Shown: positions 31,422-43,844 of the stretch, in pieces
Numbering within the stretch: position 1 is the first letter of the stretch
How the letters are laid out: every line of letters begins with the position of its first letter
Source of the DNA: Turbatrix aceti
Lineage: Eukaryota; Nematoda; Chromadorea; Rhabditida; Panagrolaimidae
Assembly: GCA_963969345.1 (NCBI GenBank)
Contig: OZ017768.1
Coordinates: 8,394,718-8,458,717, forward strand
Reading direction: 5' to 3'
DNA: 64,000 nucleotides
Notes under the pieces: model-generated
Database searches by the model: none
The model's input: the letters and a program-made list of their open reading frames with translations, nothing else
What the model was told of the DNA's origin: nothing
Translations under genes and position numbers: made by a program

Positions 31422-31706
31422 ATGAAGGTTGCCGTTTTCGTTCTCGTTTTTGTCCTGCTTCTCCAGACTCACTTCGGTGTCGGAGTCAAGTTCCCCCTAA
31501 AACGTGACACTTCGTGCAGCTCTCAGATCTTCTGCACCAGGGTCACGTTCAAGGAGTGCTGCAACAGTCACCCGGTCATGCTGAGTTTCCTCCAAAAGTA
31601 CTGTGGCAAGGCCTGCGGCTACTGTGAGGACAACACGTCATTCCTCCCTCTCAACTGTCCTCTCGACAGCAAATACTGTGTCTTCTTTGACTGCGCGCCT
31701 CCGTAA
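31422..31706 (+). CDS. Small secreted single-ShKT protein (C)
   Basis: An intronless 94-residue frame. It starts with an excellent signal peptide (VAVFVLVFVLLLQTHFGV), then a ShKT-like module: CSSQIFCTRV ... ECCNSHPVMLSF ... YCGKACGYC, and a further cysteine tail CPLDSKYCVFFDC. Codons are strongly C-ending, so expression is likely. It is followed 79 bp later by another small ShKT gene on the same strand. Extracellular; function unknown. Confidence 0.75.
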   Translation: MKVAVFVLVFVLLLQTHFGVGVKFPLKRDTSCSSQIFCTRVTFKECCNSHPVMLSFLQKYCGKACGYCEDNTSFLPLNCPLDSKYCVFFDCAPP

Positions 31707-31784
31707 TATTCATTTGACTTGTCCCGCTGAAAAATTGTGGATTGGTAAATTTTGTAATCCGAAAATAAACAATTTCAGGTAACA

Positions 31785-32068
31785 ATGACTCTAAAAGTTT
31801 TTGTTGTCGTTCTGACAGTCGTGTTCGTCATGAATAACACGACAGGGCAAGCCGGCAACTTTTTACGCCAGAAAGGTGGGTTACGATAAAGTTTATAAGT
31901 ACATTTTACCAAAAAAAATGTTTTGCAGGTGATTGCACTGACAATGAAAGTTTCTGCATTACGGTAACGACCGAACAGTGCAGAACAAATCCCCTCAGGA
32001 GTTTCGGCATCTTTGGCGAGTATTACCAGAAGTGTCCGTTGTCGTGCAAGCGATGCATCCCTCTTTGA
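31785..32068 (+). CDS. Small secreted single-ShKT protein (D)
   Basis: Exons 31785-31875 and 31929-32068 (91+140 nt), GTGGGT...TTTGCAG, give 76 residues. A signal peptide (VFVVVLTVVFVMNNTTG) is followed by one six-cysteine module (GDCTDNESFC ... QCRTNPL ... KCPLSCKRC) and two residues. It is too short for every open-frame cut-off. AATTTCAG ends 6 bp before the ATG and lies 72 bp after the previous stop, with an AATAAA about 8 bp before it, an arrangement resembling a nematode operon with a downstream trans-spliced gene. Confidence 0.75.
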
Positions 32069-32745
32069 CCTTCGACAAAGCCGCAAAAAAAAATTAACTG
32101 TGCGATCATTGCTCGTTTTTGACGTTTTACGATTAACACATTTTTCTTGTACAACTGAGGTTACAATAAATTTGAGTTGCGGTAAACTGTTGTTATGGAT
32201 CATGCGTTTTACGGTTTTTGTGAACTGTTTTCTTCCGTGCACAAAAAAAAACAAAAATCCCAATTATTGACCATCGATCGTCAGCGGCGTGTGAGCAAGC
32301 TATCCGGTGACTCCGTCGTCTAGGAGGGAGGTGTCTGTCTAGGCTGCACCCCCTACGAGCTAGCCTAACTAAGAGAGGAGAAGAGAACACAACACCAGGG
32401 AGCGCGCGCATTTCTCTGCCCTCGAACGCACAAACAAAGCCGCACAAACAAAGCGTGCGTCCATCCGCGTCACGCGAAGAGCACAGCAGACACACAGACG
32501 CACGCGCGTGCGCACTCAAAATAGCAGCGAAAACGATGGATGCACGGTTGCAAGAATTGACAAGCTTTTATTTTTGTTGTTATTTTCATTTTCCTGTTTA
32601 TGTCTGTTCTTGGATATCGTAATTGATGAAAATGTCGATCGAACAATACTCTTACCACTCTCCTTTTCAGAACTCGTATTTTTCAATCAGCAGTCGAGTC
32701 TTGGCGTTTCGTGGCTTTTGTTCGACTCGTTTGGCAAAGTGCGAT
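32069..32745. promoter_or_regulatory. Promoter and 5' region of the AT-hook/FLYWCH-like gene
   Basis: Holds a GC-rich, CA/GA-repeat stretch at 32280-32530 unlike the AT-rich flanks, then TTTTCAG at 32664-32670, a probable splice acceptor for the 5'UTR. An in-frame ATG at 32623 lies before that acceptor, which is why I start the protein later. Confidence 0.4.
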
Positions 32746-35700
32746 ATGGTTAGTAACGCTACTTCGTCGACCAACTTTGCTTCAACCCCCGTAGTGTCTT
32801 CTGCGGCTCAGGCAGCACTCGCCGACGCAGGCAGCGATGAGGAGATCGTTGAGGTCGACGATGACACCACATACGTCCAGCAAGCCGTCGTTGCTTCGTC
32901 GTCGACTTCGGCTTCGCTCGCGGCGGCGGCGGCTTCGGCTTCGACCGTCGAAGCTTCCGTGGCCCAAGGACAGGATCTGATGCGGCAGACTTTTTTGTTC
33001 GAGGATATTGTCCGCGTCGAGGTTGGACTTCCTTTCGAGTACGGCGCCGATGCACTCATCTTTTTCTGCGTGGGATCGCTGGATGTTGGTGAGTTTTGGG
33101 GAAATATTGATTTTTTAGGCAACTAAAATAATATTTGCAGGTTCTGACTTGCTGTTTGACATCTACGAAAATGGAGGCGAGGCACTACGCTTGGAAATTG
33201 ATGGATTTCGGGGACTGACACCTGGTTATGCAAGAATCCTGCAGGCACACGGAATAAAACAGTACAAATGTTAGTTTTTAAAAAACATTGTTTGTAACAC
33301 AAATTGATCGTTACTTATCTTGCACAAGAGTAATACTTTTCGTTATAAGAAAAAAACGTTATTTCTATCGGAAGCGAGAAAAGTAATACTTTTGTGCATT
33401 TCGTACCGTAATTTTGTAATAACTTTTTCAAAATCGTCTTTCTTTTTACATTTTTGTTATTTCCGTTCTATTTCAGACCTAATTCAAGCACTGTTACCCG
33501 AAGTCAATGGAAAACCCGAGCTTGCACCCCATCAAACGTTCCTCGCCATGACGAACGCTCTCGAATGGGTTCTGGACAGGGATGATATAAAATCCGTTAC
33601 GATACAATCTGTTTTTGGATTTGATTACTCGACCGCGGCTTACATCTCGCTGTACGCTATTCGACGGTTCATCAAAATCAATCCTGGCCTCCTGAATGTG
33701 GTCAACCTCATCTGCTCCAATGAACACGAAATTACGTGCTACGCTGCCCAGGCTGAGGAAGTGTACAACGTTAACGACTTCAGCGAGTCGGCTTACGATT
33801 ACTTCTTCATGACGGTTCAGTATCCAACTGATCAGACTGGAGAGGAACTTTATGGCGTCTACGATCTTGAATCGTGAGTTATTTTTAAAAAAATTGTGCG
33901 CTTAAAATTTGTTATTTTTTGTGGTAGCAAAAATCAGGGTTTTTGGAATGTTACGTTTTTGTTATTGGATTACTGTAGGAGTTTGGGTGGAATGTTATTT
34001 TGAGTGTTTTTCGTCAAACGTTACTTTTTGGGCGTTGGATTACGGTAGAAGTAAGGTAGAAACGTTATTTTTTGTTTTTTGACGTTTTTAGCCTAATGTT
34101 TGTTATTTTTGGGGGTAACGATATTGAACATTAGGAATGTTACTTTTTTAGTGTAGTAATACGTCGAAATGTTATTTTCTATGTTTTTTGCGTCATTTTT
34201 TTGTTTTTAGGTACTACGACAACTCCGCACCTGGCTACCCATTCGATGACAACTTTTGCCGCCGAGTCGACCTCAGCGCTTTCGACGGGACTCCAGTGTT
34301 TTCCGAAGAAGACAATCTCGAACGCGGCCTCATTCGGGAACTTCAAATGCGCGTGAACGAACCGGACTCGAAGGAAATCATCGATTTGTACAACAAACTC
34401 TTCTTCGACGCCGAAGCCGGTCTCAAACTCCAGCTTTCGAGGAATCTGTCTGCGACGATGCTGTCCATCGAGGAGAATGGCGCCATCCGGCAGTACCGCC
34501 TGACGACGCAGTCCCGAAACGGCGATACGTACTATTTTCGGTGCTCGCATTGCGAATTTCTCAACAAGAAAACGATCAACGTGAATACGAGACCGAAGAT
34601 CATCGTGAGGCATGGCATGATCATCGGACAAAACCATCCTCAGCATCATCCGGACTGCATTCCGATGACCAAGCGACAGGTCATTCTCCAGCAACTTGAT
34701 CGACAGAGCAAGAGCAGGGCCATGAGCCACAAGGGACCCAAGGCTATCCCTGTCATCGAAGAGGTAAGAATGACTTATTTTAAAATTTAATTTTAAAATA
34801 TTAGTTTTTTGAAAATAAAAAAACTACTTTAAAAACATTTTAGAACGATTATTTTATTTTTTAGCAAAAAAAGAAACCTAAATAAATGTTTTTGAGGTTT
34901 ACGATCGTTTATTTGTGTTTGAAATAAAAAAATGTAAAATGATTTTTTTTTTGAGTTACGTTCAATTTTTTTAGAAAATTTAAAAAAAAAATCAAGAAAA
35001 ATATTTTTTATCGTTCCGATAATTTTTTTGGAAAATTAGAAAAAAAACAAAACCAAGAAAAAATTTGACGTAACGATCGTTTGTTTTGGTTAAAACACAA
35101 AATCTAAAAAAATTTAAAGTTGTTATTTTTAAATTTTTTTAAATTAATAAAACCTAAAAAAAAGTTTTTTTAGTTTTACGATTATTTTTTATTTTAAAAA
35201 ATTTTTTTGATGTTGCAGGAAGCGCGGTACCTGGAACTAGCGATGGCGTCGATGTCCAAGGAAAACACGGAACGCATGGAACAACAAATGGCCCAGGCAG
35301 GCATCAGCAAAGTCAAATTTCCGTCCTGGGACAAAGTCCGCAAGCAGTACTACCGCCTCCGGGCCAAAGGCGAGCGCCTCGCTGCCGCCGGACTCGCCAA
35401 GCCAAACACGGGGCCCTTCATCGACGCCGTCCCGATCATGGTTCCCCAACCCAAGCCATCGACCCTGGACGTAATCGAACGAGCAGACCGTGCTTTTGAG
35501 ATGGAAACCTTCGGCACGGAGATGGCACCCGAAGAGCCGTCTGAGGAACTCAAAAATGACCCGAGCTATCATCCGGCATCGACCCAGGTGTACTCGACGT
35601 ATGCGTCGACTTCGGGGGATGTTGTAGAGGCCCCCGCCGAGCATGAAGATTACTACGGCTTCAACCAGAGGGCTTCGACGAGGCTGACCGAAATTGTACT

Positions 35701-36646
35701 CAAAGAAGAGCCCGAGGCCGATGTACGGGGAAGTGTGCAGGCGAAGAGACAGATGCTGGGCATGCCGAGCTACACCACCATGGTCATGAACGAGAGATCG
35801 AGAACTGGGTTAGTTAAAAAAATTTTTTTTTGTAAAATTAAAAAAACATGAATTTGTTTTTAAATTTAACAAAAAAAAGTTTTATTTTTGTAAATTTTAA
35901 AAATGTTTTTTTTTCTATATTTTTGTCATAAAAATAATTTTTTTGTGAAACAGTTTTTTTTAAATTTTTTTTGTAAATTTTTGTTTTATTCATTTTCAGA
36001 TTTTTTTAAATACAATTTTTAGATTTTTTTTATTTGAATTTTTTTGTAAAATTCTTTTTTCAAGTCTTGTTATAATTAAAAAAATTATTTTTATTTTTTT
36101 TGGTAAATATTTTATTTTTCAAAACGTTTTCCTAATTTTTTCGTTAATTTTTTCAACTTTGTTCAAATTAAAAATTTTTTTTTGATTTTTTTGCATTTTT
36201 TAATTTTTAGAAGACCTCAAGTCCTCGAAGAAACGGTTCCCGCCGTACCAAAGCGAGTCAGCATTATCCGAAATCGAACCACCAAGCAGCCAACTCGTGG
36301 TCGACCCCGGGGCAAGTCAACTGATCCTGCGGTCGACGAAACCGTTGATTTGTCGGCCGAACAGGTTGAGGAAACTCCTCCTGAAGCTGTGAATGAAGAA
36401 ACGACCCCGACGGCTTCTACGAAGTCGACTCGGGCGAAGCGGACTTCTGCGGCCCAGGACGATGTCGCTGGATCTTCTCCGTCACCATCCAAGAAGCGGG
36501 CGAGCCAGCCGAGACGACTGTCGTCAACGGCGTCGGTGACTCCGTCCTCGTCGGATGCGAGTTCGTCGACGAAAGCAAAGGATGAACAGCCTGTGACCAG
36601 TCGATCTGGCAGACGCAGCGTTCGACCCCAGCGCTTTGACGCTTGA
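32746..36646 (+). CDS. Probable nuclear protein with FLYWCH-like zinc module and AT-hook
   Basis: Six exons: 32746-33088, 33141-33269, 33477-33873, 34211-34763, 35219-35808 and 36211-36646, 2448 nt, 815 residues; all junctions keep frame. The N-terminus is Ala/Ser-rich with an acidic patch ([10 protein letters not shown]). Residues about 80-290 form an unrecognised globular region. In exon 4, [10 protein letters not shown] ... then [16 protein letters not shown] has the CxxC ... HxH layout of FLYWCH/MULE-type zinc fingers that bind DNA. The C-terminal 145 residues are basic and disordered and include the AT-hook TRGRPRGK and several [12 protein letters not shown] patches. I infer a chromatin or transcription factor. 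After the TGA an intron (GTAGGT...TTTTAG) interrupts the 3'UTR. The name is unknown to me. Confidence 0.7.
33900..34205. repeat. Degenerate ~65 bp repeats in intron 3
   Basis: Three or four diverged units share TTGGATTAC(T/G)GTAG, AGTTTGGGTGGAATGTTA-like text and GACGTTTTT. Probably an intronic minisatellite; no function implied. Confidence 0.35.
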
Positions 36647-38998
36647 TGTAGGTTTTTTTTCTCTGAAATTTTGTTGAATGACTGGTTAATTTTTTTGATT
36701 TTTTAGCGCTTATTGGTTGTCCACGTTCAGATCGATGGCTGGATTGAACAGCGTTGAGGGAAGAAGAGCGATTGATTGATGACCAAGTTTTTGGAGGGAG
36801 ACCAGAGAATTTTCTTCCGCCTTGGTCCCCGGGGCCAGGAGGACCTTGGATTTGTCGCAGTCGACCGACGAGACATTCGTTTGTTTGTATTTGTTTTCTT
36901 GTCGTCTTTGATTGTGTTGTTTTGTTTTGTAACTACTGATGATGATGCTCTAATGGTATAAATTTTGAAGCAACGAAGGAGGTTGGAAATGACCAGATGT
37001 CGACTGACGTTATTCATATCTCAATTTTTTTTATCTTGGCTGAAAAAAAAAAACTTATGAATATTTATGAGTTTTTCTTTCAAAGAAGGTGTTCATGGCG
37101 TGTGAATACGTGCTTTTTTATGATTTTGGATGCTTTTTCGCAGGATTTTTATAAAATGTTTCAAAACGTTGTAAGAAAACGTTCTAAATTTGTTTCATTT
37201 TTAATATTTATTTTTTAGTCGCTTTACAAATAAAAAAAAAGTTTTGAATTTTTTTCAGCAGCTACTGGGCTGATTTTCAGAATGGTATTTACTTTGAATA
37301 TTTTTTTTGAAATTTCAAATTTATTTTGAAGCTTTTTTAGTATTTAGAAAAAAAAATTGACAATGATATTTTTTCAGCACCGCTTCCAAGTCTCCATTCT
37401 CTTCCCTGCCGAGTGGTTGGCGGCTGCGGTTCGCTTTACACCTGACCTAACCGACTGGAACTCTGGCGCTACGACGGACTGGACTGCCTGCCTCATTGTG
37501 CTTTGTTTTCTTTTTTTTCACACTCCGATCTGCTTGCATGCAGAGCTCTGGTCCAGTCTGGCAATCATACAGAACGAATCCATAAGCAGCCACTGTGAAG
37601 GAAAAACGCAACGCGCGCGGACAGACCATCACCGGAGTAATTTTTGGCCATCTTCAACAACACTGGTTTTGTTTTTGGCAAGTTCACCGACGCTTTTGCC
37701 GTTGCATTTATTTATTATTCGTTAGATTTTTTTGAAAAATGTGTATCTTTTGAATTTTTGAAAAATGTATATCTTTCATTTTTTCTCCAGAAATTTTTAT
37801 GAGTTCTGACATACCCTTTTTTATTGATTGATTGACCCCATTGATTATTGATAATGTCGTTCTTCATCGCTGTTCATTCATTTATCATGGTCTGATGTAT
37901 TTTTTATGATGCGTGTTTTTTTATTCATTCGGGTTTGTTTATTGTTGTTTGTTTATTATCGCTTTTTTATGCATTTGTACGTATCTTTTTTCTCTGATTT
38001 ATTTGTATCGTGATTGATCATTTTTTCGACTCATCTTGATTTTTTAATTCTTTTTTTTGTCTTTCAATCTCGAACTATGATACTCCTTTGTCGATGTCCT
38101 CCTCTGTGAGACCAATCTAATCATTCACTTGCCTAACGTGTTTTCTTTTTTTTTCATGGATATGGACACTTTCCTGTTTTTTTCCTACAGTCTTGCTTTC
38201 ATTTTATGCTTCACGATTACGATTACGATTACGATTTCGACAACGAAGACGGAGTATGTATGGCATGACTGATTTCCCGGTTTTTAACATTTTTCTATGC
38301 CGTTGTTAAATTTGTTGATTTTTATTTATTTTGTTTATGGAAAATATGAATTTTATTTTTTTTCAAATTTTTGGGTACATTCATCAGGGATGTGAATTAA
38401 AAATGCACGATATATTATAAAAACTATAATAGAAAGCATGGTAACGAAGTTGCGTTTTACAGAATTTTCAGGTGAAAAAACCGTTGAAATGCGATTTACA
38501 GCCGGACGGCATTTTACCATTCCACACCTGTTTTTCTACTGTTTACCATTTTTTAGTGTACCCTCCTAGGCTCCAATAAATGCTGTCTGGTTTTTGAGAC
38601 CAATTTGTTTTTTTTCTGTACCTGAAATTTTTTGTCCTTGCCCTAATCAATTGTTTTTGTACATATTCACATTTGTTCCCTGTTTACACTGTTTTCTTTT
38701 AGTGCATTTGTACTTTTCTTGCAAAACGTGCCCCAATAATATCTTTTATTTTTCTTATTTTTAAAATCCCTTAAACTAAGGTCCTGAGACAATCCCGAAA
38801 ATTTCTCCTGACCGGATTTTTTTCTTTCTGTATTTTTATAGTCTGTTGGATAAATTTGTGCAATTCGTGTTCGCACCGATTTCTTCACTTCCGCGACCGC
38901 GAGAAACACCAACTTTTGTCCCGAAGTCGAGAAAGGATGCCAGAAAGGTGATTTAAAAAAAGGTTAGAACAGAAAACTGTCGCTTCAGCTACTCGAAA
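36647..38998. other. 3'UTR and intergenic before CPSF6
   Basis: About 2.3 kb, AT-rich. It contains the 3'UTR intron of the previous gene, a GATTAC-type hexamer run near 38213-38235 and no convincing gene. CPSF6 should have its promoter in 38600-38998; no TATA box stands out there. Confidence 0.45.
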
Positions 38999-41541
38999 AT
39001 GTCAGACGACCTCCTTGCGACGGCAGACGGCGACGACAACGTCGAGCTGAACGAAGCCGAAGTCGCCAAACTCCTGGATTCCCCGGAACACGATGAAAAG
39101 GCCGAAAATGTCGCTCCTACGCCCAAAGAAAGCGGGGGCGTAAAAAATGAACTCATTTCTGCCGAGTGAGTTTCTAGAAAACAATTTGAACTGTTTTTAA
39201 TCCAAAAAAATTATTTTTAGTGAAAATGACGAAGACGACCATCATGGCGAAGAGGATGACCTCTTCGACGCGGCCATCGATCCGACGATGAACGAATTTG
39301 CCGAGCACAAACCGCCCCCGGCGAAAAAGCGGGCTCTCGACAATGGCGCCGTTCACCCTGGAATTACGAGTGGACCGGTGAGGTCGCTGGTAAACGGTGT
39401 AATCAGGGACGACAAGAAGGTCGTGCATTCGCCGTCGACTTCTTCGACGACTTCGACGAGCACGAGGAACAAGTTTTGCGCTTACGTTAGCCAGATGACG
39501 TGGTGGACTACTGATGCTGATTTGCAGGTGAGTGTTGATAAAAAAAAATTGGTTTAAAAAAATTTATTCATAATTTTCATTTTTTTATTTTTTTTTATAA
39601 AAAAAATACATTTTTTATTTTTTTTATGTATAAAAATGAATTTATAATTTTTTTTACCGTATAATTTTTTTTATACTATTTTTTATGGTCAATAAATAAA
39701 AAAATTCAGCGAAAATGAAATAAAATTCGGAAAACGGCAGCGTAAAAAATTATTAAAAAAACAAAAAAAATAAGAAACAACAATTTATTTTGTTTTCTAA
39801 AATTTATTTTGTTTTTATAGATTTTTTTTGTTTATTGGCCATTAAAAATTATTTTTGAACAAGAAACAAAAAAAATTCTAGAAACAACAAAATCTGTTTT
39901 TTTTACAAAAAAACAGAAAAAAATATTAAAAGAAAGCAAAATTTTGCACCATGCAAAAATTTTAAAACAAGTGTAAAAACAAAAAAACACCAATTTTTCA
40001 AATGGTTCAAAATAAGAAAAAAATAATTTTAGGCGGCGATGGAAGCCTGTGGCATCAACGACGTCATCGACATCCGTTTCTTCGAAAACCGCCAGAACGG
40101 CCAATCCAAGGGTTTCGCTCTCGTCGTCGTTGGCAGCGAAGCGTCCAACAAACTCCTCTTCGACAGGCTCCCGACCAAGTTCATCCACGGCCAGGCGGTC
40201 CAGGTCCTCTCCTACTCCAAGACCAACCTCCAGAAACTCGAAGACGCGGCCCGACGCTCCGATCCTCGACTCCGCAGTCAGACAGAATCGTCGACGTCCA
40301 ATCCGAGCATTGCCCCGCAGTCGATGGGCACGATTCGCCTCGATGGCTCGGGAGCCCAGCCGTCAGCGTCGACGTCGGGCCAGGCCATTCCGCTCAACAG
40401 CATCCTCCGCGCGTCCTTCCTCCCTCCACCGGGTGTTCAGCCACCCAATCAGTTCTCCCAGCCGCCACCGCCGATCAGGGCGACGCCGCTCATGGCTGCG
40501 CAGACCGCGCCGCCTCCGGGGCTCTTTGCAACGCCCCCACCGGCGTTGCCGAATCCACAGGCTCAGTCGTCGCTGTTTCAGCAGGTTCTCGGACCTCCGC
40601 CGTCGGTCACCGGGCCGATGCCGTTGATGTCCAATGGCATGGGCATGGGACTCGGCATGTCCGGGGCTATGCAGCAAGGGTTTACGATGAATCTGTCGCA
40701 ACCGCCTCCGAACTTTTCTATGCGTGAGTTTTTGAAAAAAAAATGGACAATGAATTATAATTTTTTTGGAGAAAAAAGATAATTAATTTGAACGTTTTTA
40801 AAATTTCACTTTTTTAGTAAAATTGATTTTTTTTTTAAACAAATTTCTCTTTGTTAAAAAAATTTATTCCATACATTTTTTATTTTTTTGTTTTTTTTTA
40901 AATTTTTTATCAATTTTTTTAATCAAAAAAACTGAAAAAAAATTTTTTTTTATTATAATAAATTTTAGAGAAAATCAAAAAATTCGATGGAAAAATTTTC
41001 AACAAACTAGAACTTTTTTTTAATAAAAAAATTTTTTTAAATTAAAAAAAAATTATAAATAAAAAATTTTTTTTTACTGAGTTTTGAAAATTAAAAATAT
41101 GCGATGAACAATTTTTTGAACAATTTAGCCCCGCCCTCAGCACCTCGCTTCACCCACCCTCCACCGATGATGGCCATGCAGCAGGCGAACATCGAGGAAA
41201 TCATGGAGCGTAACCGAACCGTCTGCAACTCGGCGATCAACCGTGCGACGTCAGACGCGACCCGCGGCGACTACGCAGGAGCACGGGAAACCGTCATGAC
41301 GGCGATGACACTCATCCAGCAGTCGGGAGCCGTTGATGACGATCGATGCCGTCGCCTGCTCGGTCAGCTGGATGAGACGCTGCGGGCGATCGAGGCAAAG
41401 CGGTACTCGCGCTCGAGCCGGCACTCCCGTCGCAGCCGATCGAGGAGCCCCGATCGCAGGTCGAGGCACCGCAGCAGGAGGTCCCGCAGCCGGTCCCACG
41501 AACGAGATCGTGGTCGATACTCGCCTCGTCGGCGGTATTGA
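38999..41541 (+). CDS. CPSF6: CPSF6 / CFIm68, pre-mRNA 3'-end processing factor
   Basis: Exons 38999-39165, 39221-39527, 40033-40723 and 41129-41541 (1578 nt) give 525 residues. The N-terminus is acidic (about 1-110). An RRM begins KFCAYVSQMTWW (about 145) with TDADLQAAMEACGINDVIDIRFFENR and the RNP1-like SKGFALVVV; these closely follow human CPSF6/7 (NLTWWTTDEDL ... FFENRANGQSKGFALV). A Pro/Met/Gln-rich middle (about 240-430) and an Arg/Ser C-terminus (RHSRRSRSRSPDRRS) complete the family order. In cells this subunit of cleavage factor Im binds UGUA sites through CFIm25 and steers poly(A)-site choice. Known in C. elegans as cfim-2. This is the complete copy; a truncated one lies at 49011. 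Confidence 0.92.
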
Positions 41542-41916
41542 TTGGCTCGAATCTTGAACGCCACCGGAAGGACACAAGCAGAATTTACTTCTTGATGGAT
41601 AGCAGGCCACTTCATCCATCCACCTCGTTCTACAATTTTTTAATTTTATTCTTATTATTCGTTGTCGATTTTTCAGTTAAATTTTTACTCATTCGTGTTT
41701 ATTTTTTTCTTGTTTGAAAAATTACTCAGTCAATAAAAAAGGCGGATAAATTTGTGGTGTCAAAAAAATTTAAAAGAAATATTGCCTGCAGCATGCGGAT
41801 GCTGCATTATTTTTGGGGGTTTCGAGGGGAAATTTTTTTCCAAATACAGTATTCAAATAGTTTTCGTAGTTTTTTTGTTCATCGTTGGAGTAGTTCAAAA
41901 CAAAATGCGTTGCAGA
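41542..41916. other. Convergent 3'UTR space
   Basis: Lies between the CPSF6 stop and the stop of the minus-strand secreted gene. AATAAA at about 41733 is a likely CPSF6 polyadenylation signal. No other feature. Confidence 0.45.
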
Positions 41917-43306
41917 TTAGTTTAACGATGCTTTGAATGAATGATTTTTTGGCGTGTTTTGAATACCCACTGAAATATTCTGGATGTCTTCAAATTTAAT
42001 ACAACATAACTCGGATACGCTTGTGACACGAGTATAAACAGCTAAAAAATACGGACATTATGTATTTGCTTTACACAAATGATCTTACTGTTTCCATTGA
42101 GCGGGATGTATGGTAACGTCTCGATGACGCACGGAGATGTTTCGTTCAATCCTTCGCCGTACAGACCGGTAAATCGGCCATTGGAATACTCTAAATAACC
42201 CAACGTTGATATCAGGTTGATGCCGGCCGAAATGTTGACAATTTGTGTAGATAGATAACTTGGAAATTCATCAGAATAAAGCCGATTGATACTAAAAATT
42301 TATTTTTATTATTGATGCAGGGTGGCTACTTACGGATAAAAAAAATTAGATGCAGTATTAACTGTCATGTAAATATTTGCATTTGATACAGATAATAAGG
42401 GATTTAGAAAGTCAAGTTCGAGAAATCCACCGTTTATTATAAGAGTTCCTGTTGTATTAAGAACAGCAAATGTACTGTTTTCGTTAACGAATGTTGTCTT
42501 ACTTTGAAGATGCGTGCATGTTTCTAAAAAAACCGTTTTAAATTTTTAAAATATCATTCAATTTGTAACAAATAACTTGTGGCAGGTGGCAAGTTGACGG
42601 TTTTGTGTTTACAACACTGTAGGCCATTTACGTTTACTGGATATCCATAAAATGCTGAAAACATTTGAATATGAAATACATACTTGCGGCGCAGTCGCAC
42701 ACATGTGCATTACATTGTTCGAAAAACATGCGCGTTGCGCGTTTTCTTTATTAAAAAAAAGATGTAAAGTTTATAAAGGCTACATATTTTTCTTTATTGA
42801 GAAATCCTGTAGTTTTTTTAAAATTTACGATTTTATATACCGATGTAATAAAATTCCGAGCATGGTGTATCCCAACTATTATATTCAGTGCGAAAATAGG
42901 TGCCTTGGTATAGTATTCCACTTATTGTCAGTGATGTTTTTAGAAGTTTCCCGCCATATGTAATGTTGACCTTCATATCCAACAAGCTGGTAGGAACAAT
43001 ACTTGAGCATCCTACACCTGGACAAATAACAACATTTTTATTTATATCAAAATAGAACAAAGGTCCGAATGAAAGGTTCTTATTTGCAATAGATTGCAGC
43101 ACGTTTGTAACTCGAAAACGGGAATAATTAGGACGAGGTTTATCAAAAATCATGTCAATACCGTAACTACCGATGAAATTATAATCCGGATCAGAAATAT
43201 TTATTCGTGTTGTTATTCCTGTACAGTAGAAATTTGCCAGAACCCCTGGCAGAAGTAATAGAACGACAAGCATTGCATGCATCGATTGCAGCGGTATCAA
43301 GTGCAT
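41917..43306 (-). CDS. Secreted glycoprotein, family unknown (unit 1)
   Basis: Five exons read on the minus strand: 42841-43306, 42577-42654, 42334-42523, 42089-42291 and 41917-42041 (466+78+190+203+125 nt), 353 residues. A clear signal peptide (MLVVLLLLPGVLA) leads to a mostly beta-type sequence with many NxS/T sequons (NISDP, NLSFG, NITYG, NSTFA, NTTGT, NISAG, NETSP, NISVG) and about ten cysteines, including CPGVGC and CC pairs. One donor (A|GTTATT) is weak. The layout recalls nematode CUB-like secreted proteins but I cannot assign it. No transmembrane helix or C-terminal anchor. Its duplicate is 51616-53005. Confidence 0.65.
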
Positions 43307-43844
43307 CAGTTGTCACGTTACTGATCTTATTTTATATTATTTTTTTGGAAGTATCAAAGTACAGATTTCTGATTGATAACCATTCCTCAAAAAATGAATG
43401 CGGATGCTAACAGAGAAAACAGTAAACCGTGATAACAAAAGTCGGTTGAATTGTTGAATGTTCTCACAGAGATTAAAGCTAAATAAATATGACTGTTTTT
43501 TGTACGTTTAACAAGTCAGTGGTTTTAGTGATCTTAAAAAAATCGTTTGGATTTCAAAAATTTTTCGTCACATTTTTTATTTAATGAATTTTTTTCAAAC
43601 TAAAAAAATACGTTTTTTTGTGCAAAAAAATCTAATGAAAAGATTTTTTTTTAAATTATAAAAACAAAATTTTTTTTAAGAATTTAAATTTAACTAAAAA
43701 AAAGTTAAATAAAAACAATAAAAAATTTTTAATAAATTTCGAAATGAAAACATGTTTTTTAGAATGAATAGCAAATTTGAACAAAAAAAGTTTATTTCAA
43801 ACCAAAATTTATGTACCAACAAATGCGTACAATTCCTTGCCGGA
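43307..43844. other. Intergenic, AT-rich
   Basis: Promoter of the secreted gene and 3' region of the calponin-repeat gene (both minus). Homopolymer A/T runs; nothing else seen. Confidence 0.45.

Noticed and set aside
31422..32068. Joining the two small ShKT genes as one spliced protein
   Set aside because: The only donor near the first stop (CC|GTAATA) spliced to the AATTTCAG acceptor recreates a stop at once, so they are separate genes.
34179..34730. 183-codon minus-strand open frame
   Set aside because: Antisense shadow of exon 4 of the AT-hook gene, whose sense frame splices in phase on both sides.
38213..38235. GATTAC hexamer run as interstitial telomere
   Set aside because: The unit does not match nematode TTAGGC; it is only about four units of a microsatellite.
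40002..40727. Two further long open frames overlapping CPSF6 exon 3 (40002-40727 and 40049-40627), repeated at 49701-50426 and 49748-50326
   Set aside because: They are shifted-frame shadows of a GC-rich, Pro/Ser-coding exon; only the third frame matches the RRM of CPSF6.
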